64,000 nt of DNA. Origin: Dehalobacter sp. DCM (GTDB lineage: Bacteria; Bacillota; Desulfitobacteriia; Desulfitobacteriales; Syntrophobotulaceae). The notes under the pieces were generated by a model, which was given only the letters and a program-made list of their open reading frames with translations, did no database searches and was not told the origin of the DNA. The stretch lies in the NCBI RefSeq assembly GCF_024972775.1, contig NZ_CP092282.1, forward strand, positions 1,729,001 through 1,793,000, in the 5' to 3' direction. Position 1 is the stretch's first letter. Each line of letters begins with the position of its first letter. Below are positions 25,565-34,366 of the stretch, piece after piece. The position numbers were made by a program, and so were the translations under genes.

Positions 25565-26314
25565 ATGCGTTCAATACTCTCTTTTATCGATATTCATACG
25601 GGATGGTTTGTCTTGATTTGCATCGTTATTCTTGGGATTTTGATTGTAGCAGGTTTATGGAAATATGGTTTAGGACTTCCCTTGACAGAGAAAGAAAAAA
25701 AGATGCATTTACCCGGAGATGAATTACTGGGTGATAAAAAAGATCCAAGTATGCGGCTTCAATTAGCGATCACGATTAATGCACCCCGTGAAAAAGTTTG
25801 GCCTTATTTAGCCCAGCTTGGTCAGCGCCGGGCCGGATTCTACAGTTTCGGCGTTCTGGAAAGGCTCTTTACCTTCCATATTTATAATACCTATTCCGTT
25901 GTCGATGAGTGGCAGAATATGTATCCCGGAGAGTTTATGTTTTATCACCAGGACGGAATCGGTTCCGAGATACAGCAGGTTAAACAGGGAGAATACTTCA
26001 CCTCGATTTCTGATTCCCGTAATCCGTCCAAGTTTCAAGGTGCTATTGGTTTTATTCCGCCGTTTGCGATGAAATATTTTGCCTGGACCTGGAATTTTCA
26101 TCTGCTTGATGCCGGGGAAGGCAAAACCCGTTTTATCACGCGCTGTGATTGCAGCTTTGCTCCTTTTAAGGGGTGGCGTAAGTTCTTGACCATCTTCATA
26201 TTAGGAACACCATCTTTCGTGATGTCCAGAAGAATGATGGAAGTTATCAAAAATTGTGCCGAAGGAAAAATAAAGGACAAACGATTTTTCAGCAGATTTG
26301 GTACATCAGCATAA
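25565..26314 (+). CDS. Membrane-anchored SRPBCC-fold protein
   Basis: The 249-residue protein has one N-terminal transmembrane helix (about residues 12-32) followed by a soluble domain beginning LAITINAPREKVWPYLAQLG, typical of START/Bet v 1-like ligand-binding proteins. A second hydrophobic stretch near residue 210 may touch the membrane. GGAGG precedes the ATG. It could hold a hydrophobic compound used by the neighbouring flavoprotein. Confidence 0.78.
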   Translation: MRSILSFIDIHTGWFVLICIVILGILIVAGLWKYGLGLPLTEKEKKMHLPGDELLGDKKDPSMRLQLAITINAPREKVWPYLAQLGQRRAGFYSFGVLERLFTFHIYNTYSVVDEWQNMYPGEFMFYHQDGIGSEIQQVKQGEYFTSISDSRNPSKFQGAIGFIPPFAMKYFAWTWNFHLLDAGEGKTRFITRCDCSFAPFKGWRKFLTIFILGTPSFVMSRRMMEVIKNCAEGKIKDKRFFSRFGTSA

Positions 26315-26364
26315 AATTGTTAGCTTAATTAGATATGTTTGTATAGGAGAGAGGCGGTAAGAAG

Positions 26365-27267
26365 ATGGCGCAAAAGCCTGTTTTCGTGCCAAAGCCAAAG
26401 GGTCTGGGGCTCAGGAACTGGATTGTCGATAAAATTGCAGCGACGCCACGCAAGTGGAATGTGATTTTAAAGTTATTCAAACTGATTGTGATTGGTAGCA
26501 AACTAACAGAGAAGCCAATAATCGGCCCACTCTACAAAAGAATCATGATGTTCAGTCCGGTCGATAAAACGTATACCTTTGGCACGGTATTAAACCTGAA
26601 TGTCGATGTCAGTGATGCTACTGAATCTGTGACCGTTCCAGCGGATTTGATGAAAAAGCTTATTCGAGAAGCGACAACCATCGTCTCTGCGAATAGCTGC
26701 CTATGCAAAGATGCAATGGGCTGTGAAACCTATCCACATGATGTCTGCTGCTTGTTTTTAGGCAAAGGTTCGCTTAGTATGGTCAAACATGACGTGGGTC
26801 ATGTCGTCTCCGTAGAAGAAGCCTTGGCACGGGTCGATAAGGCAGCCGAGCTGGGGCTAATTGGCCAGGCCTTATGGGTGGAACTTGAACAGTATGTCTG
26901 GGGTGTAAATTGTGAGGACCTGGACAAATTTATTGAAGTGTGTTTTTGCTGTCCTTGCTGTTGCGTCGGCTTGAATGTAGCCAAGAATGCTTCCAGGGAA
27001 ATTAAGGAGCGGTTTCGTTCTTCCGGTTGGCAGGCGCAGGTACAGGATCATTGCATTGGCTGCGGGTTTTGCGTCGAAAGTTGTGTACAGTCCGCAATCA
27101 CAATTAAAAACGGCAAAGCGGTAGTTAACGAGACTTACTGTATGGGCTGCGGTATTTGCAAAACACATTGCCAACAGGGGGCAATAAAGATCGAACAGGT
27201 AAAACCGATGCGAGCGAGCGTTCAGGAATATTTCCTAGAAGAAGGACGCCTAGATATAAAACCATAA
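26365..27267 (+). CDS. Cysteine-rich 2x[4Fe-4S] ferredoxin-type protein
   Basis: The 300-residue protein ends with two [4Fe-4S] motifs, CIGCGFCVESC and CMGCGICKTHC. Before these are extra cysteines: NSCLCKDAMGC, DVCC and a run CFCCPCCC, suggesting further clusters or a metal site. The N-terminal 100 residues are basic and may lie at the membrane. It follows the SRPBCC gene by 50 nt with GGAGAGAGG upstream. It is probably an electron carrier for the adjacent flavoprotein. Confidence 0.82.
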   Translation: MAQKPVFVPKPKGLGLRNWIVDKIAATPRKWNVILKLFKLIVIGSKLTEKPIIGPLYKRIMMFSPVDKTYTFGTVLNLNVDVSDATESVTVPADLMKKLIREATTIVSANSCLCKDAMGCETYPHDVCCLFLGKGSLSMVKHDVGHVVSVEEALARVDKAAELGLIGQALWVELEQYVWGVNCEDLDKFIEVCFCCPCCCVGLNVAKNASREIKERFRSSGWQAQVQDHCIGCGFCVESCVQSAITIKNGKAVVNETYCMGCGICKTHCQQGAIKIEQVKPMRASVQEYFLEEGRLDIKP

Positions 27268-27281
27268 AGAAAAACTAATTT

Positions 27282-27327
27282 AGCAGCAAGGTGTTCACAG
27301 TTAACGCTTCTTACCTTGCTGCTCTTT
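27282..27327 (+). terminator. Terminator after the ferredoxin-type gene
   Basis: AGCAGCAAGGT and ACCTTGCTGCT form a perfect 11-bp stem with a 20-nt loop, followed by TTTT. Confidence 0.8.
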
Positions 27328-27365
27328 TGCTCAAAGTAATAGCTGTAAAAATAATTGAAGTAACA

Positions 27366-27467
27366 ATGATGAATCATTTGGTTGGGACAGTTGATGAAGT
27401 CAATGATTTAGCTAAACTGTCCTCGGAGATGATGGCGCTGGTGAACCGTTTTAAAATAATCAATTAG
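27366..27467 (+). pseudogene. Possible remnant of a chemoreceptor C-terminal tail
   Basis: A 33-codon frame ends at TAG 27465 and reads VDEVNDLAKLSSEMMALVNRFKI, in two parts VDEVNDLAKLSS and EMMALVNRFKI. This closely resembles the last residues of methyl-accepting chemotaxis proteins (LAELAEELQALVSRFKI-type). A stop codon lies just upstream in frame, so no receptor body is present. It is most likely a deletion scar. Confidence 0.45.
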
Positions 27468-27477
27468 GTGAATTGAC

Positions 27478-27837
27478 ATGCATGAATATGGGGTTGTAAG
27501 ACAGATAATTAATATTGTTAGTGAAAAAGCATTGCAGGCCAATGCGAAAAGCGTTGAGGAAATCACGGTGGTAGTTGGAGAGCTCACGGGATATGTTGGG
27601 GAATCCTTACAAAGGTACTTTGGCTACTTTACAGAAAATACACTCTGTGCGAATGCAGAACTTATTATCGAAAAGGTGCCTGCCCAATGGGAATGCTCGA
27701 ATTGTCACAAGAATTTCATTATTAGTTCAGCTGGCTCTTTCGCTTGTCCGGTTTGCGGGAGGGATGGAAAACCTACAGAAATTGGCAGAGAGTTTTATAT
27801 TAAGAGTACACGAATCTCTGTAAAATCGAGACAGTGA
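27478..27837 (+). CDS. hypA: Hydrogenase nickel incorporation protein HypA
   Basis: The 119-residue protein starts MHE, whose His2 binds nickel. It has a C-terminal zinc site with two pairs, CSNC and CPVC. GTGAATTGAC precedes the ATG with a weak RBS. It delivers nickel to the large subunit of [NiFe] hydrogenases, and the only hydrogenase in view is Ech, 4 kb upstream. HypB and the other maturases are not in the window. Confidence 0.93.
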   Translation: MHEYGVVRQIINIVSEKALQANAKSVEEITVVVGELTGYVGESLQRYFGYFTENTLCANAELIIEKVPAQWECSNCHKNFIISSAGSFACPVCGRDGKPTEIGREFYIKSTRISVKSRQ

Positions 27838-27980
27838 TCAAACACATAACTGTAAATATAGAGGAATTTTCATTAAAAAGTAGAAATACCTATTAATATT
27901 GGAGAGATACATAAATGATAATAATCGTTAATGTGAAGTAATTCTTGAAATTAATCCAATTATATGAAAGGTTGTATGGT

Positions 27981-30761
27981 ATGGGCAGAACAGATAAACC
28001 AAAACCGACTGTAAGTCCAGCAACAACCCGGCCTTTGACTAAATTGATAATACCCAATATACCGATGAGTTACTTGACCCGTCCCCGTTTAATAAAAAGC
28101 TTTCAGGACGCAGTTAAACATAAGGTTATACTCGTGACGGCTCCTGCGGGTTACGGTAAAACGACGTTTCTTAGTGAAGTTTTGAAAAAAACCGAATCTC
28201 CGGTTGCCTGGATTTCATTGGAGAAAAGGGATGACCATCTGTTTGAATTCTGGAACAATATCATTATGGCAATTCAAAAAATTTATCCGATTGGGATCGA
28301 GTCACAGTCTGTTCAACAAAAAAGCAAGAAATCGATAGAACATGCTCTTACAGAATTAATCAACGGCGTAAGTGAATTTGTTCCTAATCTCGTTATTGTT
28401 TTCGATGATTTTCACTATATTGAATCAAAAACGGTTCATGATTCAATTGAGTATTTCATAAATTATCTTCCTCCCCAAACCCATCTCATTATTTCTTCAA
28501 GAGTGAATCCGCCTTTAGCACTCAGTCGACTGCGCGGTCAAGGCCATGTGGCTGAGATCACAGCGGTGGATTTAAAATTTACATTGAAAGAGACCTATGG
28601 ATTTTTGAATGATGTAATGAATTTTGCATTAAAGCAACCCATGGTCCAACACATTCATAACCGTATTGAGGGATGGATTGCCGGGTTGCAGATGATTGTC
28701 ATTGCAATGCACGGAAACCCGGATATCAATGCCCTATTGGCAGCATTTCGCGGATCAAGCAAAAATATTATGGAATATCTGACCAGCGAGGTTTTAGATC
28801 AACAAGAACAACCTATCCGTAGGTTCCTGTTGGAAACCAGTATTCTGGATTGCTTTAACGGTGAAATCTGTGACTATATTTTTGAAAGAAATGATAGCCG
28901 AAATATTCTTGATACACTGGTTGAACGAAATCTATTTCTTCAATCCGTTGATAATGAAGATAAGTGGTTCAGTTATCATTCCCTTTTTAGACATTCTCTG
29001 AACAAAAAAATATCTATGCTGCATTCCGATATACTTCCTCACTTGCACAAGAGGGCCAGTCACTGGTTTGAACAAAAAGGAATGATTGAAAATGCCATTG
29101 AGCATGCTTTAGAAGCCTGTGAATATGAGCGGGCGGTAGAGCTATTTGATAAGATTACCGTCGTCATTATGGGACAGGATAAATGCAAAAAGTTCTGGGT
29201 TTGGTTTAACAAATTACCGGAAGAATTTACATCCAAAAGCTTATGGGCGAATATCGGCTGTGCCGTTGCCTGTGAAATGACCAGGGAAGTGGAACATGAA
29301 AAAAGGTATATGAAGACAGCACTTTCCCTCAGCAAGACAACCGATATTTCGGAATATCGAAACTCACCCTATTATGCGCAGCTTCTGGGCTCTCTCTATG
29401 TTATGAAAACAATGTACGCATACCATAATGGCGACATCTTACAAGCACTAAAATATTCCGAAGAAGGTTTAGCCGCTTTGCCCAAAGACGAAATTAAGGG
29501 ACGAAGCGCCATACTGTGCGCAAGGGGGTTTGCTCTTTGGATGCACGGTGAACTTTACCAGTCATATCGCTGCTGCGAAGAAGCTGCAAATTTATGCAAG
29601 GAAGTTGAATACACTTACTCCGCAATATTAAATTTAACAGGTGTTGCTCATGCCAGATTTGCGATGGGGCATTTAAACAGTGCTGTTGCTGCGTGCCATG
29701 AAATCAGCAGATGGAGTATGCTTCACGGAAAAGAGATTTCATCTTCTTGTTATTCATATCTTCTCCTGGCCAGGATCCTCTATCAACGAAACTTACTGGA
29801 TGAAGCGGAAGAACAAATTAACCGCGCCATATCGTTAAGCGAAAATGGTCAGGAAATGGTATTATGGTTAAACAGCCAAATGGCTTTAGCCAGGATTAAT
29901 ATTGTCCGCGGCAGGGTGGATGTAGCTATAGAGATTGCCAGCCAAGCAAAGACAGCCTATCAAATCGCGTTACCAAATAATCGATTTGCCGATATGTTAA
30001 TGTCCCGTTTATGGCTGATGGTTTGTGATGAATCAACAGCGGCGGATTGTATTGACACTTGGACTGATTTGTTTTTCTCTCAAACTGCAGGATTTTCTAA
30101 AGAAAAGGCAATGGCAATAATATTAGAACAAGGTGTATATGAAAACGACTACCGCAATGTATGGCCGGAAATACCGCTGCTCAACTATGTCCGTGTAAAA
30201 TTGGCTCAGGGTAAATTGGAAGGGCTGGTTGAATTATTGGAGAGCGTGCACCGGGATGTCGAAGCCAAACAATGGCGAAGTATCCTGCTTGAGACGATCA
30301 TTTTAGAGTCATTGGTGTTTAATGCTACAGGCGACTTTAAGGCTGCCGTGACATTGTTGAGGGACGCTCTTGTTCTGGCTGAAAAGGAGAATTATCTTCG
30401 CGTCTTTACTGATGAAGGGGAACCGATGCTGCAGCTACTTCAGCAGGCTAAAAGAAGAGGAATAACCTCAAAATATATTTCTGAGATTCTCTCAGTATTT
30501 AAGATTTCCGCTGACATGCAACCAAACCAAATGACTGATAAACTAAACTCAATATATCAACCCCTTACTAAACGGGAAACTCAAATACTTCAACTGATTT
30601 GCGGTGGCGCATCCAATCAGGAAATCTCACAGAGGTTATTCATCAGTCTTTCCACAGTGAAAAACCACATCCATTGTATTTATAATAAATTAGATACGGA
30701 CAATCGTGCACAGGCAGTTATTTTAGCCAAGGAACTTGGGCTTATAAAGGCAAGCGGTTAA
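27981..30761 (+). CDS. MalT-type (LAL) LuxR-family ATP-dependent regulator
   Basis: The 926-residue protein has an N-terminal STAND NTPase with Walker A APAGYGKTTF near residue 55 and a Walker B-like VIVFDDFHYIES, a central TPR-like helical array, and a C-terminal LuxR HTH with LTKRETQILQLI, ASNQEISQRLF and STVKNHIHCIYNKL. The start at 27981 has GAAAGG 9 nt upstream; an in-frame TTG at 27945 lies further up. Proteins of this class bind an inducer and ATP, oligomerise and activate promoters with repeated sites. Such a repeat lies downstream at 30891-30932. Confidence 0.92.
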   Translation: MGRTDKPKPTVSPATTRPLTKLIIPNIPMSYLTRPRLIKSFQDAVKHKVILVTAPAGYGKTTFLSEVLKKTESPVAWISLEKRDDHLFEFWNNIIMAIQKIYPIGIESQSVQQKSKKSIEHALTELINGVSEFVPNLVIVFDDFHYIESKTVHDSIEYFINYLPPQTHLIISSRVNPPLALSRLRGQGHVAEITAVDLKFTLKETYGFLNDVMNFALKQPMVQHIHNRIEGWIAGLQMIVIAMHGNPDINALLAAFRGSSKNIMEYLTSEVLDQQEQPIRRFLLETSILDCFNGEICDYIFERNDSRNILDTLVERNLFLQSVDNEDKWFSYHSLFRHSLNKKISMLHSDILPHLHKRASHWFEQKGMIENAIEHALEACEYERAVELFDKITVVIMGQDKCKKFWVWFNKLPEEFTSKSLWANIGCAVACEMTREVEHEKRYMKTALSLSKTTDISEYRNSPYYAQLLGSLYVMKTMYAYHNGDILQALKYSEEGLAALPKDEIKGRSAILCARGFALWMHGELYQSYRCCEEAANLCKEVEYTYSAILNLTGVAHARFAMGHLNSAVAACHEISRWSMLHGKEISSSCYSYLLLARILYQRNLLDEAEEQINRAISLSENGQEMVLWLNSQMALARINIVRGRVDVAIEIASQAKTAYQIALPNNRFADMLMSRLWLMVCDESTAADCIDTWTDLFFSQTAGFSKEKAMAIILEQGVYENDYRNVWPEIPLLNYVRVKLAQGKLEGLVELLESVHRDVEAKQWRSILLETIILESLVFNATGDFKAAVTLLRDALVLAEKENYLRVFTDEGEPMLQLLQQAKRRGITSKYISEILSVFKISADMQPNQMTDKLNSIYQPLTKRETQILQLICGGASNQEISQRLFISLSTVKNHIHCIYNKLDTDNRAQAVILAKELGLIKASG

Positions 30762-30827
30762 TGTTGTCTGCCAATACCCGTTAGTACCTCTAAAACATTT
30801 GTTTAAGCAAAGAATTCTCCTAATATC

Positions 30828-30855
30828 AAGCTGACTTCTAAGTCGGCTTTTTTTA
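30828..30855 (+). terminator. Terminator after the LAL regulator gene
   Basis: AAGCTGACTT and AGTCGGCTT form a stem with a short loop and one G-T pair, followed by a T-run to 30855. Confidence 0.82.
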
Positions 30856-30890
30856 TTTCCAATACTATAACCAGCTTCCGTATTTAAAAC

Positions 30891-30932
30891 AGTACTTATG
30901 GCAGTACTAAAAACAGTACTTGACCCGGTACT
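30891..30932 (+). repeat. Four AGTACT units phased at 12 bp
   Basis: AGTACT occurs at 30891, 30903 and 30915 and GGTACT at 30927, so the spacing is exactly 12 bp each time. The interspersed six bases differ (TATGGC, AAAAAC, TGACCC), so this is an array of sites and not a simple tandem repeat. It lies about 150 nt before the membrane protein gene and after the LAL regulator. It is a strong operator candidate. Confidence 0.7.
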
Positions 30933-31079
30933 GAAGTTCATGTAACCAATGGAATTGTTTGATATATTGAATTTACAGATTGTTTGAATAATCAGAAAGG
31001 AGGCAATCGTCGTCGTATAGTCTTATCTTATCTTGTGAAACAGTTCTTAATCTAATTTATAAAGGAGGCTTGTTTCCTA

Positions 31080-31993
31080 TGCTTGGATCTCCATACCATG
31101 TTACCCCTATCGACCTCAGTGATATCGGGAATTTACCTCTCAAGGAAGTTTTACCTGATCCAGCAACGTGGCTACCGGCATATCTTCAATTTGGCAGGCC
31201 ACTGCTTACCATGCCGAAAGGCCCTGAGTTGTTTGTAACGATCTTGTTTGGGCTTGGAAGCCTTGCTACGCTTTGCTACGGCATATACCTTATTAAAAAG
31301 AGCAAATCCTTATGGCCGTTATGGTTGATGCTGGGCGGCATTCTATGTACTTTTTACGAATTCTTCGATTCGCAGACACTGCACTTCATGTATCCACAAG
31401 TAGGAGACTGGACGGCGTTGGTCGTGTGGGGATTTAGTATTCCGGTGTTTTTGGTTTTGATTTACCCATTTTATGTCACGTTCTTAGTGCTTTTCAATTT
31501 CCATCAGATGGAAATGGGTAAGTTAACGGTAAAAAGGCTTTGGCTTATCTACGCTATTTCATTCGTTGGGGCAATGTGTTTTGAACCACTGGCAATTCAC
31601 AATGGTCTGTGGTACTACTATGGTCCAAATCAACCCTTCGCGCCCATGGACTTCCCGATAATTTGGTGGTTTGCTAATCCGGCGATGATCATTCTTGTTG
31701 GCCCGATCGTCCACTTCATCTGGAATAAAGTGCTGAACCGGCGTTTTGGGTGGGTTATGATTCCAATGGTTCCGTTTTTCCTGTTTGCTCTTCATAATTC
31801 AATCGCCTTACCTTTAACATTCACGATTAACAGCACGTTAAGTTTGTTGGCAACAAACCTCGGTCAGTTGGGTGCAATCGCCCTGTCCTTCGGTACCGTG
31901 GCGGTTGGCGCTTTGTTTACAGATAAATACAGAGTTAAAGACAAGGAAGAGGTGAAGGTTGCTGTTAATGCCAGCAATAGTCAAATGGGATAA
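31080..31993 (+). CDS. Polytopic membrane protein, possibly AveC-like
   Basis: The 304-residue protein has about seven hydrophobic segments and a charged C-terminal tail. Motifs such as YEFFDSQTLHFMYP, NGLWYYYGPNQPF and WWFANPAMIILVG recall the spirocyclase AveC-like membrane family, but this match is from memory and uncertain. AAGGAGG lies upstream of the ATG at 31080. It is followed by a desaturase-like flavoprotein, so both may act on one hydrophobic substrate. Confidence 0.7.
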
Positions 31994-32072
31994 AATGTCT
32001 TGGTCCTAATCAACGAGTGAGTGTAACACAGACCTTGTATACAAACGGGTTTAGTTTATAGGAGGAAAAATC

Positions 32073-33668
32073 ATGGGTGATAATAATCAATTTGATGTAA
32101 TTGTAATTGGTGCGGGGCAAAATGGGTTAACTGCGGCTGCGTATATGGCTAAAGCGGGACTTGATGTTGCTGTCTTGGAAGATAAGGGTTGGATCGGCGG
32201 AAGCGCGATCACAAAGGAAATAACTTTACCGGGTTTCAAACATGATCTGGCATCAACTGGGTTTGCTTTTGCGCTCAACAATCCGGCAGTCGTCAATGAT
32301 GAACTTGGGCTGTTCAGCAAGTATGGGTTGGAGTTATGTTACCCGAAATTTAATGTGGTCAATCTATATGATGATGGCACAGCCCTTCCGATCTTCGAGG
32401 ATCTTGACGAAATGTGCCAGGCGATTGCCGCATATTCTGAAGAAGATGCTGAGGCTTACAGGAAGTTTACGCTTTATTTGCAGTCGATGCTGCCGCTTCT
32501 GGCTACGGGTATGTTTAACGCTCCGCCAAAGATGGGCATGCTCTTCAATCAATTGGATATGACTCCGCTGGGACAGGAATTCATGCGTATTTTGTTCATG
32601 AGCGCTTGGGATCTCAGTCGTCAATGGTTCAAACATCCAAAAACAATTAATATGATGCTCAATTACGCTTCTGAGGCTATGGTTGATGTTGAACAAAGCG
32701 GCTCAGCTTTATACGTTGTCGCGATGGTTGCACCCGCCCATGTCCATGGAAGGCATATGGCGTATCTGCGCGGAGGCATGCAAAGCCTTCCGGATTCCCT
32801 CGCCCGCTGCATTGAGGCTAATGGGGGGAAAGTTCTTGTCGATCATGAAGTTGTAAAAATTAATACCCGGGGCGGAAAGGTAGTTGGTGTTACAACAGCC
32901 AACGGTCAGGAATTTACAGCCCGCAAAGCGGTTATCTCCAATGTCGATCCCCGCTTAACGCTTAATAAGTGGCTTGATAATCCGCTGGAAGCAAACCTGC
33001 GCCAAAAGATAGATAATATTGCCGAACCGGCATTTTCAGGAATGGGAATTCATCTTGCCTTGGACGTAGATCCTACCTTTAAAGCACCGGAATACCAAGA
33101 AGCTTCAAAGAACGCCGTTATGGCAGTAACACTCACTTCCAGTTTGGAAGAATTCCGTCAATATTTCATTGATATGCGTACGGGTAAAGTACCTAAACCC
33201 GCTAAGTTAATGAATCTCCTCCAGCACAGATGCGATCCGACAAGATGTCCTGACGGAAAAGCCGCTCTCTATATTTGGCAATTCCTCCCATACTTTATCA
33301 ATGAGGGACCGGACCAATGGGATAACATCAAAGAACAAGTCAGTAATGAGGCGATTGAAAAATTCTTCAGCTATACCTCCAACTTGTCAGAGAAAAACAT
33401 CCTAAAGAAAGTTTCTATTTCTCCTTTGGATTTCGAACGGACCAATCAAAACCGGATTCATGGCTCAATTCTGGGACCGTCGCCCGCTTTGTACCAATAT
33501 ATGTCCTACCGCCCAATACCGGAACTCGGTCAATATCGTACCCCTGTTGAGGGCCTGTACCTATCAGGGCAATCCTGCCATCCCGGCGGCGGCGTCACGC
33601 TTGGGGGCAGGGCAACAGCTCAGATCGTTATGCAGGATTTGGGCATCGATTTTGAGGACGTTATTTAA
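32073..33668 (+). CDS. Phytoene desaturase-like FAD-dependent oxidoreductase (PYROXD2 type)
   Basis: The 531-residue protein opens with DVIVIGAGQNGLTAAAYMAKAG, a Rossmann FAD motif, then GGSAITKEITLPGFKHDLAS. It ends with GLYLSGQSCHPGGGVT, the typical C-terminal FAD motif of CrtI and PYROXD2 relatives. AGGAGG precedes the ATG. It lies 79 nt after the membrane protein gene and is followed by a strong hairpin. The substrate is unknown; no other carotenoid gene is present. Confidence 0.85.
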   Translation: MGDNNQFDVIVIGAGQNGLTAAAYMAKAGLDVAVLEDKGWIGGSAITKEITLPGFKHDLASTGFAFALNNPAVVNDELGLFSKYGLELCYPKFNVVNLYDDGTALPIFEDLDEMCQAIAAYSEEDAEAYRKFTLYLQSMLPLLATGMFNAPPKMGMLFNQLDMTPLGQEFMRILFMSAWDLSRQWFKHPKTINMMLNYASEAMVDVEQSGSALYVVAMVAPAHVHGRHMAYLRGGMQSLPDSLARCIEANGGKVLVDHEVVKINTRGGKVVGVTTANGQEFTARKAVISNVDPRLTLNKWLDNPLEANLRQKIDNIAEPAFSGMGIHLALDVDPTFKAPEYQEASKNAVMAVTLTSSLEEFRQYFIDMRTGKVPKPAKLMNLLQHRCDPTRCPDGKAALYIWQFLPYFINEGPDQWDNIKEQVSNEAIEKFFSYTSNLSEKNILKKVSISPLDFERTNQNRIHGSILGPSPALYQYMSYRPIPELGQYRTPVEGLYLSGQSCHPGGGVTLGGRATAQIVMQDLGIDFEDVI

Positions 33669-33690
33669 CTCGCCTGATTAATCTATCTAT

Positions 33691-33717
33691 CCCTTCCCGG
33701 CTTATCGCCGGGAAGGG
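33691..33717 (+). terminator. Hairpin, probable terminator
   Basis: CCCTTCCCGGC and GCCGGGAAGGG form a perfect 11-bp stem with a TTATC loop. Only a weak T-rich stretch follows, so termination may be partial. Confidence 0.65.
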
Positions 33718-33766
33718 AGGATCTTTCCAGAAAAGACGTCAATAAATACAAGTGAGGAGAATGATT

Positions 33767-34351
33767 GTGACAAAACTTTTAAATTATCTCATTATAGTCA
33801 TTGCCGGCTGGTTGATTATTTCCCGCTTTATTCTTGGATTTCATAGTTATTTCGGTATTGCAGTCAATGTTATCGTTGGCCTGGCAGTAATCGGACTTGC
33901 CTTTTTGAGCATTAAGAGTAAAGTTGTTCAGTGGCCGTCAATGATAATTGTAGTATTGGGCATTTTTCTCTTCCTTTGGGGAATAGTCGGCAGGTTCTTA
34001 GGTGCAAGCGCTGGCAGTAATGAATCAGTTGCAGGTATTTTATTAATTATTTTAGGCGTGCTCGTACTTCCATTCCAAATCGCTGTTACCAAGTGTTCGA
34101 TGGTAAACAGGACAGGAGGGGGACTTGCAGAAATGACCCAGATTAGGATGAAAGACGGTAATATTATTGCCAAATCAATCTTACTAGGGTCTATGCCTGA
34201 GACGATTTATATTAAGCCGGAGGAAATCTGCAAAGCGGTAGCATTGGTTGATCTGGATGTCATTCTGGCACTTCCCGGGCTCCTCTACCGAGGTTGGAAA
34301 ATCAACAGGGCACAGGCTGAAGCAAAGAACGGAAAACAGGTTACGGGATAA
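33767..34351 (+). CDS. Small membrane protein of unknown function
   Basis: The 194-residue protein has four hydrophobic helices in the first 115 residues and then a soluble C-terminal part ending in a charged tail. It was not recognised. GTG at 33767 is preferred as start since GAGGAG lies 7 nt upstream; ATG at 33761 and GTG at 33752 are alternatives. It lies 15 nt before the ClpB-like gene, suggesting joint transcription. Confidence 0.65.
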   Translation: MTKLLNYLIIVIAGWLIISRFILGFHSYFGIAVNVIVGLAVIGLAFLSIKSKVVQWPSMIIVVLGIFLFLWGIVGRFLGASAGSNESVAGILLIILGVLVLPFQIAVTKCSMVNRTGGGLAEMTQIRMKDGNIIAKSILLGSMPETIYIKPEEICKAVALVDLDVILALPGLLYRGWKINRAQAEAKNGKQVTG

Positions 34352-34366
34352 CCGGGTTAGAGGTTA

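Larger units (their letters stand above)
30762..31079. promoter_or_regulatory. Intergenic region with terminator and phased repeat
   Basis: The 318-nt region carries the terminator of the LAL regulator gene at its left and the AGTACT array at 30891-30932. The RBS AAGGAGG for the membrane protein gene lies at its right end. No gene is seen. Confidence 0.6.
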
